Of a stretch of 64,000 nucleotides of DNA, positions 1-9,655 are shown one piece after another. Each line of letters begins with the position of its first letter. The stretch's first letter is position 1. The DNA is from Sipunculus nudus (Eukaryota; Annelida; Sipuncula; Golfingiida; Sipunculidae): positions 246,001 to 310,000 of the forward strand of contig CM049314.1 in the NCBI GenBank assembly GCA_026874595.1, read 5' to 3'. The position numbers were made by a program, and so were the translations under genes. A model generated the notes under the pieces. That model made no database searches and was not told the DNA's origin. It worked only from the letters and a program-made list of their open reading frames with translations.

Positions 1-189
1 AATTAGGCCTTTTATTTTCGAAAATCATGAGATTTCCCCCAAAATGTGTAACCATAGAAACAGTTGATTTCAGCAACATATACATCAGAAGAAAGGCCTT
101 GGAATGCCGATTAAAATGAGCCATGTTTGAAGTGGCTATGACAAATAGTAATGGAGATATGAAGAAAAGAGCACTTTAGGAACTTTTGA

Positions 190-214
190 TGACCTTGACC
201 TTGACCTTTGACCT
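190..214 (-). promoter_or_regulatory. Nuclear-receptor half-site cluster (DR1 plus ERR/NR5A-like sites)
   Basis: On the minus strand this stretch reads as four GGTCA half-sites in a row. The first two form AGGTCAAAGGTCA, a perfect direct repeat with 1-bp spacing (DR1), the class bound by RXR, HNF4 and COUP-TF receptors. The next two are TCAAGGTCA, the extended half-site of ERR and NR5A receptors. It recurs once per 1269-bp unit. A weaker version with GGGTCA half-sites sits at the equivalent place in the 1275-bp unit (37605-37627) and in module C (about 10983-11006). Whether any receptor binds is unknown. Such strings are common in molluscan repeats. Confidence 0.5.
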
Positions 215-313
215 ATATTGCCCAAAAACAATAGGCTTCTTGCATTTTTGATTCTACACAAACTGTGAAAGTTTGAAAGCGATGGGATGAAAATTGCGAC
301 CTGTAGAGACTGG

Positions 314-351
314 ACAGACAAACAAACAAACAAACAAACAGACAAACAGAC
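314..351 (+). repeat. GACA/AACA tetranucleotide microsatellite inside the unit
   Basis: This is a run of GACA, AACA and CAAA tetranucleotides just before the 3' end of the unit. It recurs in every 1269-bp unit, in shorter form in every 1275-bp unit, and at the matching place in module C (11113-11153). Both array ends (5421 and 34038) and the 60-bp end-only unit (11187-11246) break at or beside this tract, so it is a likely slippage and recombination point. Confidence 0.9.
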
Positions 352-370
352 ATCCGCGACTGACCAACCA

Positions 371-400
371 GCTTGCGAAAATCGAAGATTTCCGGCAAGC
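371..400 (+). repeat. Unit-junction hairpin (3' arm meets 5' arm)
   Basis: This is an imperfect palindrome. GCTTGC (371-376) pairs with GCAAGC (395-400). G377 pairs with C393, A378 and C392 mismatch, G394 is bulged, and AAATC (379-383) pairs with GATTT (387-391) around the loop GAA. It occurs at every 1269-bp junction, and an equivalent hairpin with a different loop (TCT) sits at every 1275-bp junction. I read the left half as the 3' terminus of one element and the right half as the 5' terminus of the next, because array ends carry only the left-type arm. Confidence 0.8.
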
Positions 401-442
401 AATAAAGTTGTGACTGTGCCTCCAACATGTATGATCATAGAT

Positions 443-528
443 GGGGCCCGGAGAGGCCGTCACGCACCGCTGCACACGCCGGCCGCCCACCGTAAGGACC
501 CTGCCGCCACTTGCGGCGACGGCACGTG
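443..528 (+). other. CpG-rich pocket ending in an E-box
   Basis: This ~86-bp stretch is strongly GC-rich and holds about a dozen CpG dinucleotides in an otherwise AT-rich unit. It includes a small hairpin GCCGC-CACTT-GCGGC (503-517) and ends in CACGTG (523-528). A second CACGTG, within GTCACGTG, lies at 680-687. GTCACGTG matches the core bound by USF and MiT/TFE factors. Diverged versions of the pocket are at about 9660-9765 (module C) and 36840-36922. Confidence 0.6.
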
Positions 529-687
529 ACTTCGTGGTTTGGTGAAACACGGCGCGAGATTTGACGAGACTGACAATGCGACCCCTGAATGTGACTGCGA
601 GTGTCAGCCGCTATCCGGCGCTGCAAGCCATGTGTCCGTAGCGTGAAAAATGACAGAATTATAGGCATTTCTTTGAATGGTCACGTG

Positions 688-728
688 TTCTCGTTTCACG
701 AGAAACGGCGCGAGATATGACGAGACTT
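688..728 (+). repeat. CTCG box (core-repeat hallmark)
   Basis: This is a 41-bp block: TTCTCGT-TTC-ACGAGAA (a perfect 7-bp stem with a 3-nt loop, 688-704) followed by GCGAGAT and ACGAGACTT. A second copy is at 1144-1184, with loop TTG, and a half copy is at about 550-570. Versions recur in C (near 9930, 10075, 10222 and 10677), in X (near 60300, 60430, 60580 and 60720) and in the 1275-bp unit (about 36997-37040). It is the part of the core best kept between otherwise diverged members. Confidence 0.7.
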
Positions 729-861
729 GCGATTGAATGGCTTAGAACTAGAGGGATGCTGTCTAACGCCGAAAACCAGACCTTTCTATCGCAAATATCA
801 ACAGAGATAGAAGCTGGAAAACTCCGAATTTTCAGATTGTCAAGTTTTACCCCAAAATTTG

Positions 862-875
862 GTAACCATGGTAAC
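862..875 (+). promoter_or_regulatory. RFX X-box-like motif
   Basis: GTAACCATGGTAAC fits the RFX X-box consensus GTNRCC-NN-RGYAAC at every position. It occurs once in each 1269-bp unit. In diverged relatives it is also intact: GTTACCATGGTAAC at 10396-10409 and 61247-61260 (a perfect palindrome), and GTAACCATGGTAAC at 37463-37476. RFX factors exist throughout animals. Binding here is untested. Confidence 0.5.
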
Positions 876-1009
876 GGCAGCACAAAGCAACATGTGCGAA
901 GGGATAAGCCAATGTTCCTAGTTTTAGATACGACCAAAAAAATGGTGTCACGTTTAATATTTTTTGAGATATTGCAGAAAAATGATATGTTACAGTGTTT
1001 CATGTACCA

Positions 1010-1022
1010 CGCCCCCTGGTGG
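1010..1022 (-). promoter_or_regulatory. CTCF core-like motif in the 1269-bp unit
   Basis: On the minus strand the sequence reads CCACCAGGGGGCG, an exact match to the central CTCF consensus known from bilaterians. It recurs every 1269 bp in both arrays, always in the same orientation, and at 10544-10556 in module C. It sits in the string GTACCACGCCCCCTGGTGGC. Similar GCGCCCCCT strings are common in invertebrate repeats, so the match alone does not prove function. Confidence 0.5.
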
Positions 1023-4000
1023 CTATTTCCAAAAAATGAAAAATTGATTTCGAGATATTTCTAAACAACACAGAATATGTCATTTTCAAAGTCATAGTTT
1101 AAAAAATGCGACCTGTAAGCCATATTTAATGAAATCTCGAAAATTCTCGTTTGACGAGAAATGGTGCGAGATTTTACGAGACTTTTACTTGTATGATAAA
1201 AAGCTTATTTAGTACTATATGATGCAAAAAACTAGAACTCTCTAGCTTTAAAAATGACAAAGTTAGAAAAATTAGGCCTTTTATTTTCGAAAATCATGAG
1301 ATTTCCCCCAAAATGTGTAACCATAGAAACAGTTGATTTCAGCAACATATACATCAGAAGAAAGGCCTTGGAATGCCGATTAAAATGAGCCATGTTTGAA
1401 GTGGCTATGACAAATAGTAATGGAGATATGAAGAAAAGAGCACTTTAGGAACTTTTGATGACCTTGACCTTGACCTTTGACCTATATTGCCCAAAAACAA
1501 TAGGCTTCTTGCATTTTTGATTCTACACAAACTGTGAAAGTTTGAAAGCGATGGGATGAAAATTGCGACCTGTAGAGACTGGACAGACAAACAAACAAAC
1601 AAACAAACAGACAAACAGACATCCGCGACTGACCAACCAGCTTGCGAAAATCGAAGATTTCCGGCAAGCAATAAAGTTGTGACTGTGCCTCCAACATGTA
1701 TGATCATAGATGGGGCCCGGAGAGGCCGTCACGCACCGCTGCACACGCCGGCCGCCCACCGTAAGGACCCTGCCGCCACTTGCGGCGACGGCACGTGACT
1801 TCGTGGTTTGGTGAAACACGGCGCGAGATTTGACGAGACTGACAATGCGACCCCTGAATGTGACTGCGAGTGTCAGCCGCTATCCGGCGCTGCAAGCCAT
1901 GTGTCCGTAGCGTGAAAAATGACAGAATTATAGGCATTTCTTTGAATGGTCACGTGTTCTCGTTTCACGAGAAACGGCGCGAGATATGACGAGACTTGCG
2001 ATTGAATGGCTTAGAACTAGAGGGATGCTGTCTAACGCCGAAAACCAGACCTTTCTATCGCAAATATCAACAGAGATAGAAGCTGGAAAACTCCGAATTT
2101 TCAGATTGTCAAGTTTTACCCCAAAATTTGGTAACCATGGTAACGGCAGCACAAAGCAACATGTGCGAAGGGATAAGCCAATGTTCCTAGTTTTAGATAC
2201 GACCAAAAAAATGGTGTCACGTTTAATATTTTTTGAGATATTGCAGAAAAATGATATGTTACAGTGTTTCATGTACCACGCCCCCTGGTGGCTATTTCCA
2301 AAAAATGAAAAATTGATTTCGAGATATTTCTAAACAACACAGAATATGTCATTTTCAAAGTCATAGTTTAAAAAATGCGACCTGTAAGCCATATTTAATG
2401 AAATCTCGAAAATTCTCGTTTGACGAGAAATGGTGCGAGATTTTACGAGACTTTTACTTGTATGATAAAAAGCTTATTTAGTACTATATGATGCAAAAAA
2501 CTAGAACTCTCTAGCTTTAAAAATGACAAAGTTAGAAAAATTAGGCCTTTTATTTTCGAAAATCATGAGATTTCCCCCAAAATGTGTAACCATAGAAACA
2601 GTTGATTTCAGCAACATATACATCAGAAGAAAGGCCTTGGAATGCCGATTAAAATGAGCCATGTTTGAAGTGGCTATGACAAATAGTAATGGAGATATGA
2701 AGAAAAGAGCACTTTAGGAACTTTTGATGACCTTGACCTTGACCTTTGACCTATATTGCCCAAAAACAATAGGCTTCTTGCATTTTTGATTCTACACAAA
2801 CTGTGAAAGTTTGAAAGCGATGGGATGAAAATTGCGACCTGTAGAGACTGGACAGACAAACAAACAAACAAACAAACAGACAAACAGACATCCGCGACTG
2901 ACCAACCAGCTTGCGAAAATCGAAGATTTCCGGCAAGCAATAAAGTTGTGACTGTGCCTCCAACATGTATGATCATAGATGGGGCCCGGAGAGGCCGTCA
3001 CGCACCGCTGCACACGCCGGCCGCCCACCGTAAGGACCCTGCCGCCACTTGCGGCGACGGCACGTGACTTCGTGGTTTGGTGAAACACGGCGCGAGATTT
3101 GACGAGACTGACAATGCGACCCCTGAATGTGACTGCGAGTGTCAGCCGCTATCCGGCGCTGCAAGCCATGTGTCCGTAGCGTGAAAAATGACAGAATTAT
3201 AGGCATTTCTTTGAATGGTCACGTGTTCTCGTTTCACGAGAAACGGCGCGAGATATGACGAGACTTGCGATTGAATGGCTTAGAACTAGAGGGATGCTGT
3301 CTAACGCCGAAAACCAGACCTTTCTATCGCAAATATCAACAGAGATAGAAGCTGGAAAACTCCGAATTTTCAGATTGTCAAGTTTTACCCCAAAATTTGG
3401 TAACCATGGTAACGGCAGCACAAAGCAACATGTGCGAAGGGATAAGCCAATGTTCCTAGTTTTAGATACGACCAAAAAAATGGTGTCACGTTTAATATTT
3501 TTTGAGATATTGCAGAAAAATGATATGTTACAGTGTTTCATGTACCACGCCCCCTGGTGGCTATTTCCAAAAAATGAAAAATTGATTTCGAGATATTTCT
3601 AAACAACACAGAATATGTCATTTTCAAAGTCATAGTTTAAAAAATGCGACCTGTAAGCCATATTTAATGAAATCTCGAAAATTCTCGTTTGACGAGAAAT
3701 GGTGCGAGATTTTACGAGACTTTTACTTGTATGATAAAAAGCTTATTTAGTACTATATGATGCAAAAAACTAGAACTCTCTAGCTTTAAAAATGACAAAG
3801 TTAGAAAAATTAGGCCTTTTATTTTCGAAAATCATGAGATTTCCCCCAAAATGTGTAACCATAGAAACAGTTGATTTCAGCAACATATACATCAGAAGAA
3901 AGGCCTTGGAATGCCGATTAAAATGAGCCATGTTTGAAGTGGCTATGACAAATAGTAATGGAGATATGAAGAAAAGAGCACTTTAGGAACTTTTGATGAC

Positions 4001-5420
4001 CTTGACCTTGACCTTTGACCTATATTGCCCAAAAACAATAGGCTTCTTGCATTTTTGATTCTACACAAACTGTGAAAGTTTGAAAGCGATGGGATGAAAA
4101 TTGCGACCTGTAGAGACTGGACAGACAAACAAACAAACAAACAAACAGACAAACAGACATCCGCGACTGACCAACCAGCTTGCGAAAATCGAAGATTTCC
4201 GGCAAGCAATAAAGTTGTGACTGTGCCTCCAACATGTATGATCATAGATGGGGCCCGGAGAGGCCGTCACGCACCGCTGCACACGCCGGCCGCCCACCGT
4301 AAGGACCCTGCCGCCACTTGCGGCGACGGCACGTGACTTCGTGGTTTGGTGAAACACGGCGCGAGATTTGACGAGACTGACAATGCGACCCCTGAATGTG
4401 ACTGCGAGTGTCAGCCGCTATCCGGCGCTGCAAGCCATGTGTCCGTAGCGTGAAAAATGACAGAATTATAGGCATTTCTTTGAATGGTCACGTGTTCTCG
4501 TTTCACGAGAAACGGCGCGAGATATGACGAGACTTGCGATTGAATGGCTTAGAACTAGAGGGATGCTGTCTAACGCCGAAAACCAGACCTTTCTATCGCA
4601 AATATCAACAGAGATAGAAGCTGGAAAACTCCGAATTTTCAGATTGTCAAGTTTTACCCCAAAATTTGGTAACCATGGTAACGGCAGCACAAAGCAACAT
4701 GTGCGAAGGGATAAGCCAATGTTCCTAGTTTTAGATACGACCAAAAAAATGGTGTCACGTTTAATATTTTTTGAGATATTGCAGAAAAATGATATGTTAC
4801 AGTGTTTCATGTACCACGCCCCCTGGTGGCTATTTCCAAAAAATGAAAAATTGATTTCGAGATATTTCTAAACAACACAGAATATGTCATTTTCAAAGTC
4901 ATAGTTTAAAAAATGCGACCTGTAAGCCATATTTAATGAAATCTCGAAAATTCTCGTTTGACGAGAAATGGTGCGAGATTTTACGAGACTTTTACTTGTA
5001 TGATAAAAAGCTTATTTAGTACTATATGATGCAAAAAACTAGAACTCTCTAGCTTTAAAAATGACAAAGTTAGAAAAATTAGGCCTTTTATTTTCGAAAA
5101 TCATGAGATTTCCCCCAAAATGTGTAACCATAGAAACAGTTGATTTCAGCAACATATACATCAGAAGAAAGGCCTTGGAATGCCGATTAAAATGAGCCAT
5201 GTTTGAAGTGGCTATGACAAATAGTAATGGAGATATGAAGAAAAGAGCACTTTAGGAACTTTTGATGACCTTGACCTTGACCTTTGACCTATATTGCCCA
5301 AAAACAATAGGCTTCTTGCATTTTTGATTCTACACAAACTGTGAAAGTTTGAAAGCGATGGGATGAAAATTGCGACCTGTAGAGACTGGACAGACAAACA
5401 AACAAACAAACAAACAGACA

Positions 5421-5452
5421 AGATGACCAGAGGTCACGCGCTTGCCGGAAAT
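5421..5452 (+). repeat. Array 1 terminus: class 1 end hairpin plus CTTGCCGGAAAT arm
   Basis: TGACC-AGA-GGTCA (5424-5436) forms a 5-bp stem with a 3-nt loop, and CTTGCCGGAAAT follows at 5441-5452. This is the left half of the junction palindrome without its partner, so it marks the true 3' end of the last unit. The same end, on the minus strand, lies at 60921-60948 directly behind module C, with no 1269-bp array in between. Confidence 0.7.
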
Positions 5453-5515
5453 GGAAATGATACAGACAGTTAGACAGACAGATAGGCAGACAGATGGAGA
5501 GACATTATTGGTGTT
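5453..5515 (+). repeat. GACA/GATA microsatellite between array 1 and module A
   Basis: These are imperfect GACA, GATA and GATG tetranucleotides. In the right-hand copy, the equivalent tract lies on both sides of the extra core unit X. Loss of X from the left locus by recombination between such tracts would explain the difference. Confidence 0.75.
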
Positions 5516-6895
5516 ATTATTAGTAGCTATCCTATACAGGACAATCCATTTTTGACAGAAATAAAAAAAAATAATACAAGTCCAACTGAATACTTCTTCT
5601 ATTCTTGAGTGCTGGAAATAAGAAAAAGCGATGAAAATGAAACTTGAAGAGTTGAACGTCCAGAATGCCGAAAAGCAAGCGAAGCCGCGTTCGTGTGAGA
5701 CAGAGACCCGACCTCTAGGTAACAGAGACGTGACCTTTCATTCCTGGACAAATAGGTCGGCCTGAGGACATCTTCAAGTCTGATGATGGCTTAAATTAGG
5801 GCTGTCCTTGAAGAAAAAAGGCAGTCGGTCAGCCTGCGTCCGGGAATTATAAAATTCCAAGAAGTCCTGCCCATCACGGATTAACTGTAATGTCCCCTTG
5901 GTGTAGGTTATCTGTAATGTGAAATTTAATATATTTTAAAAATTGGAATCTTTGGTTTAAAAAGGAAAGCAGGGATTTTTTAAGGAGTCTGAAGTGGTAA
6001 GTAATGAGATAAAAAATTGTGAGGCCCTAGTTCCGTGATGGGTTAGGACTTTATATATAAAGATATATTCTGGCATGAGAGAGGGGTGCTGTCAAATTTT
6101 TTGGCGCCTGCCGCACGTTTGTGAATAAAACGGTACACTTGACACGGGCGCGATGGAAATTTAAGAGGAAAGGTGGTAATCCCAAGCCGTAGTTGAATTG
6201 TTTTGACCCCAGAGTTTGCAGTCCTAGCTGAAATAGGCATGGGACGGGCTCTTTTTTAAACCCGGAACGCCAGAAGAGGCTGGAGATTGAATGAAGGATT
6301 GGGCCATTTTTTTTATCCGAAAAACCTGGGAATTGACAATTAAAAAAAATGACAGGGACCTTCTTAGCCCGTTCCAGCTCAGGGAACGGTCATTAGAATA
6401 TTGTCGGGAATCCATATTATCCTACCTGTGGGCTGGGACGGTCCAGAAAACCGCAATTATACGGGTATCCATAAAATTGTATGTCCATTTTTGTCATTAA
6501 TAAATACATATACATCTATAACGCGGACAGCTTGAATTCGCGGAGAATTCATCATGATGATGTTATTAAATGTGAGCAAAGGTACAATTTATGTTTTGTA
6601 TCATATTTCCTTAAGAACCTGTAAATTTGATATCCTGCATGGTTTTGTTACGGTTTGCACAGTAAACTGTTGAAAAAATATATAGTGTTTAGCGTTTTCG
6701 TCTGATGTAAGATCGGTAGTCAATGTTAGCTGGTGATCCAGATTGGTGTTAGTGGCAGTCCCACATTGTTTGCGCTGGTTATTATTTCGGTAATTTAACA
6801 GTGAATAAATGTCTTTAGAGTAATATAGTGGTAGATTTTAAATGATTTTAACGTGTAATTAAAAGTATCATTGCATATAAAATCTCTCCGTGAAT

Positions 6896-6988
6896 TGTCC
6901 GGGAATTCCCCGCGTTTACATATAAACGCATTTACCAGCCGTATGAAAGTTTTTGTCCGCTTTCATAATGTTTGCCGTGCCCCGGACA
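6896..6988 (+). other. Nested inverted repeats able to form a three-way junction
   Basis: TGTCCGGG (6896-6903) pairs with CCCGGACA (6981-6988). Inside it are two perfect stems: GCGTTTA-CATA-TAAACGC (6912-6929) and ATGAAAG/CTTTCAT (6943-6966, 10-nt loop). GGGAATTCCC (6901-6910), a perfect palindrome that fits the kappa-B consensus, overlaps the outer stem. The same structure is present in the right-hand copy at about 58150-58260. Its function is unknown. Confidence 0.5.
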
Positions 6989-7319
6989 CAAATTTAAGAC
7001 GAGATGGACTAAACCCCGCCCCTGTAGGATTGTTTGGACTCTGAAGAAACGAACCCTCGCAGGAAATGCGGTGGGACGGGCTCTTTCTTATTCGATGAAC
7101 GCTCGAAAAGAGTGGTGAATGATTGAAAAAATAGGGTCATTTTCACTGTCATCTTGAATAACGGAATAAATATTTTTTTTTTAAATTCATAGAGACTTGG
7201 TCATCCAATAACAGCAGAAAAAAATGTTCTTTCAAATGTTGTGTGGTGTCCATTGTACCCTCGCCCACCGCCGGGATCCAAAGAGAAGCCTGGATTTTAC
7301 TGCAAAAAAAACACAAACA

Positions 7320-7360
7320 CCCCCCCCCCCCAAAAAAAAAAAAAACAAAAACAAAAAAAC
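7320..7360 (+). repeat. Poly-C/poly-A low-complexity tract
   Basis: Twelve C are followed by fourteen A and then A-rich sequence with scattered C. The minus-strand copy near 57790-57820 has thirteen G at the matching place. The length difference fits slippage or sequencing error. Confidence 0.9.
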
Positions 7361-7535
7361 TTTAATTCATTTTATTTTTATTTTTTATTACTGGATGTAA
7401 TTGAATATCATGGTTTATTTATAAAAACATAAGATGCAATTCATTGGATGAAAAGAGATTTTATTAAATATATTGATACATGTTTATAACAGTTTGATAT
7501 TTGATTTTTTTTAATTTATAGACAGACAATTTGTT

Positions 7536-9420
7536 ACCTCAAATCTGTACTCATGGTCCAACATGCATGTATTTGGTGTTCTTAGACCCATTTTAGGGTG
7601 TATATCCATGATAACAAGATAATATTACCTTGTTCCCACCAGCAAACATTTCAAGCCCCCAGAAAGCTGATTTCAGCTGAGGACAGTATATGGCTTATTA
7701 TACACAGGCAAATAGTGTTTTGGACCACCTCATCTCCACCAGACTCATCACACACACCTGGTTTGGCTATCATTGCAATCCATTTACACCCACTGGCTGG
7801 AATCTCAAAGCATTTGGTTCAAATCCCTCAGAAAAAAAAATTAGGGCCAGTTTGAATTTCCAAATCTGGACACAGTGGACATAGTGATATACAGAAAAAA
7901 TCCATTTTTTCCCCTCAAATCTGTACTGATGGTCCCACAAACCTGGTTTTGGTGTCATTAGGCCCAGTTTAGTGTGTATATACAGGGAAACAAGATAATA
8001 TTACCCTGTTCCCACAAACAAAAATTTCATGCCCCCAGAAACCTGATTTCAGGCCAGTTTATGCTTACACACAGTCAAATAGGTTCTGGCCCCCCTCATC
8101 CCCACAAAACTCAACACACACTCCTGGTTTGGGTATCATTGCAATCCATTTACACCCACTGGCTGGCATCACCAAGCATTTGGCTCAACTCCCTCAGAAA
8201 AAAAATTAGGGCCAGTTTGAATTTCCAAATCTGGACACAGTGAACATAGTGATAAACAGAGAAAATCCATTTTCCCCCCTCAAATCTGTACTGATGGTCC
8301 CACAAACCTGGTTTTGGTGTCATTAGGCCCAGTTTAGGGTGTATATACAGGGAAACAAGATAATATTACCCTGTTCCCACAAACAAAAATTTCATGCCCC
8401 CAGAAACCTGATTTCAGGCCAGTTTATGCTTATACACAGTCAAATAGGTTCTGGCCCCCTTCATATCCACAAAACTCAACACACACACTCCTGGTTTGGG
8501 TATCATTGCAATCCATTTACACCCACTGGCTGGCATCACCAAGCATTTGGCTCAACTCCCTCAGAAAAAAAATTAGGGCCAGTTTGAATTCCCAAATCTG
8601 GACACAGTGAACATAGTGATATACAGGGAAAATCCATTTTTTTTTACCTCAAATCTGTAATGATGGTCCCTAAAACATGGTTTAGGTGTCATTAGGCCAT
8701 ATTCAAGGTGTATATACAGGGAAACAAGATAATATTACCCTGTTGACACAAACAAGAATTTCAAGCCCCAAGAAACCTGATTTCAGGCCAGTTTATGCTT
8801 ATACACAGTCAGATAGGTTCTGGCCCCCCCTCATCTCCACAAAACTCGACACACACACCTGGTTTGGTATCATTGCAATCCATTTACACCCACTGGCTGG
8901 TATCTCAAAGCATTTGGCTCAACTCCATCAGAAAAAAAATTAGGACCAGTTTGAATTTCCAAATCTGGACACAGTGAACATAGTGATATACAGATAAAAT
9001 CCATTTTTTTTTCCCTCAAATCTGTAATGATGGTCCCACAAACCTGGTTTTGGTGTCATTAGGCCCAGTTTAGGGTGTATATACAGGGAAACAAGAAAAT
9101 ATTACCCTGTTCCCACAAACAAAAATTTCATGCCCCCAGAAACCTGATTTCAGGCCAGTTTATGCTTATACACAGTCAAATAGGTTTTGGCCCCCTTCAT
9201 CTCCACCAGACTCTTCACAAACACCTGGCTTGGGTTTCATTGCAATCCATTCACACCCACTGGCTGGCATCTCCAAGCATATAGCTCAACTTCTTCAGAA
9301 AAAAATATAGACCACTTTAAAGTTTATCAAATCTGGTCATAGTGGTTTATGCAGAAAGCAATTGTTCTGATCTCAAATCTGAAATAGTGGTCATAGAACA
9401 TTGGTTGGTTCTTGTATGAT
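7536..9420 (+). repeat. Module B, five-copy ~368-bp tandem repeat
   Basis: The landmark GTGTATA starts at 7598, 7974, 8339, 8708 and 9075, giving periods of 376, 365, 369 and 367 bp. Shared strings in each copy include CAAATCTGTACTGATGGTCC, GATAATATTACC and TTTACACCCACTGGCTGG. The outer copies are the most diverged, as expected when internal copies homogenise by unequal exchange. A degenerate sixth copy trails off at about 9345-9420. Short frames of 60-90 codons recur with the repeat, but they differ in frame and end between copies, so I do not call genes. Minus-strand copies are at 57418-57612 and 62701-64000. Confidence 0.92.
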
Positions 9421-9655
9421 TTTATTCAATTTACAATCAATATGCAGGAAAACCTGGCATTTTATTTTACTTCAATACACCAACAATAAACAATCTAAGG
9501 ACAAGTGAACAGGCTACCATACATATCTTAGGGAAAGGAAAACAGCAAAGGTTGTTTACATTGAGGACACATGGCAACCAGGTGGTTGGCGCTGGTCTGT
9601 GAAGCTTACGAAGCAGCAATCAAAGGAAGACGATAACAACACAATAGAAGTCTTC
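9421..9655 (+). repeat. Linker between modules B and C
   Basis: This ~235-bp stretch has no tandem structure. It is retained, with small differences, at the matching place on the minus strand (62448-62700), so B, linker and C travel together. I recognise nothing functional in it. Confidence 0.7.

Larger units (their letters stand above)
387..1655 (+). repeat. Representative 1269-bp unit, internal anatomy
   Basis: Reading 5' to 3', the unit has these parts: the terminal arm GATTTCCGGCAAGC (387-400); a CpG-rich pocket (443-528); two ~148-bp core repeats, each with a CTCG-rich box; an X-box-like palindrome (862-875); a CTCF-like core (1010-1022); a third, more distant core copy with a box at 1144-1184; a second CCCCAAAA-GTAACCAT segment (about 1305-1330); a nuclear-receptor half-site string (1459-1483); a GACA/AACA tetranucleotide tract (about 1583-1620); and the closing arm GCTTGCGAAAATC before the next unit. 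The parts around 768-890 and 1223-1355 resemble each other at an offset of about 455 bp, so the unit itself arose by internal duplication. The order of core repeats, tetranucleotide tract and terminal hairpin recalls bivalve pearl/HINE elements (inference). Confidence 0.8.
1..5452 (+). repeat. Macrosatellite array 1 (1269-bp units, right-hand end)
   Basis: The same 1269-bp sequence repeats head to tail and runs in from beyond the left edge. With unit boundaries set at the junction hairpin, units start at 387, 1656, 2925 and 4194, and a partial unit fills 1-386. I see no difference between the units. The last unit breaks from the pattern at about 5421, where the usual 3' end is replaced by a variant end with a small hairpin and a lone CTTGCCGGAAAT arm at 5441-5452. 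Short open frames cross the units on both strands, but they are set by the repeated DNA and show no recognisable protein, so I call no gene. The unit is identical to that of the array at 11247-34070. Confidence 0.97.
5516..7535 (+). repeat. Module A, dispersed ~2-kb sequence of unknown nature
   Basis: A second, diverged copy lies on the minus strand at 57613-59640, so this is a repeat. I see no long frame, transposase motif or terminal repeat of its own. Two parts resemble each other at an offset of about 830 bp. Each has a GGGACGGGCTCTTT string (6241 and 7074), and each is preceded by AAATTTAAGA-like and GGATTGTTT-like sequence, which suggests an old internal duplication. Inverted repeats include CCGTTCC/GGAACGG (6369-6389) and TGAATTC/GAATTCA (6533-6551), plus the cluster at 6896-6988. 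The rest is AT-rich. Confidence 0.65.

Noticed and set aside
371-400. CRISPR-like regularly spaced palindromic repeat
   Set aside because: The palindromes are more than 1.2 kb apart and the intervening sequence is identical, not variable spacer. There is no cas gene, and the sequence is eukaryotic.
6901-6910. GGGAATTCCC as a functional kappa-B enhancer
   Set aside because: A single 10-bp match inside an inverted-repeat cluster in a non-genic repeat is too weak. It is recorded only as part of the structure.
7320-7360. Poly-A as a retrotransposition tail
   Set aside because: It is preceded by a pure C run, lies inside module A in both copies, and has no target-site duplication or retroelement body beside it.
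7598-9284. Repeated 60-89-codon frames in module B
   Set aside because: They follow the ~368-bp tandem period, shift frame and end at different points between copies, and have low-complexity, AT-driven composition.
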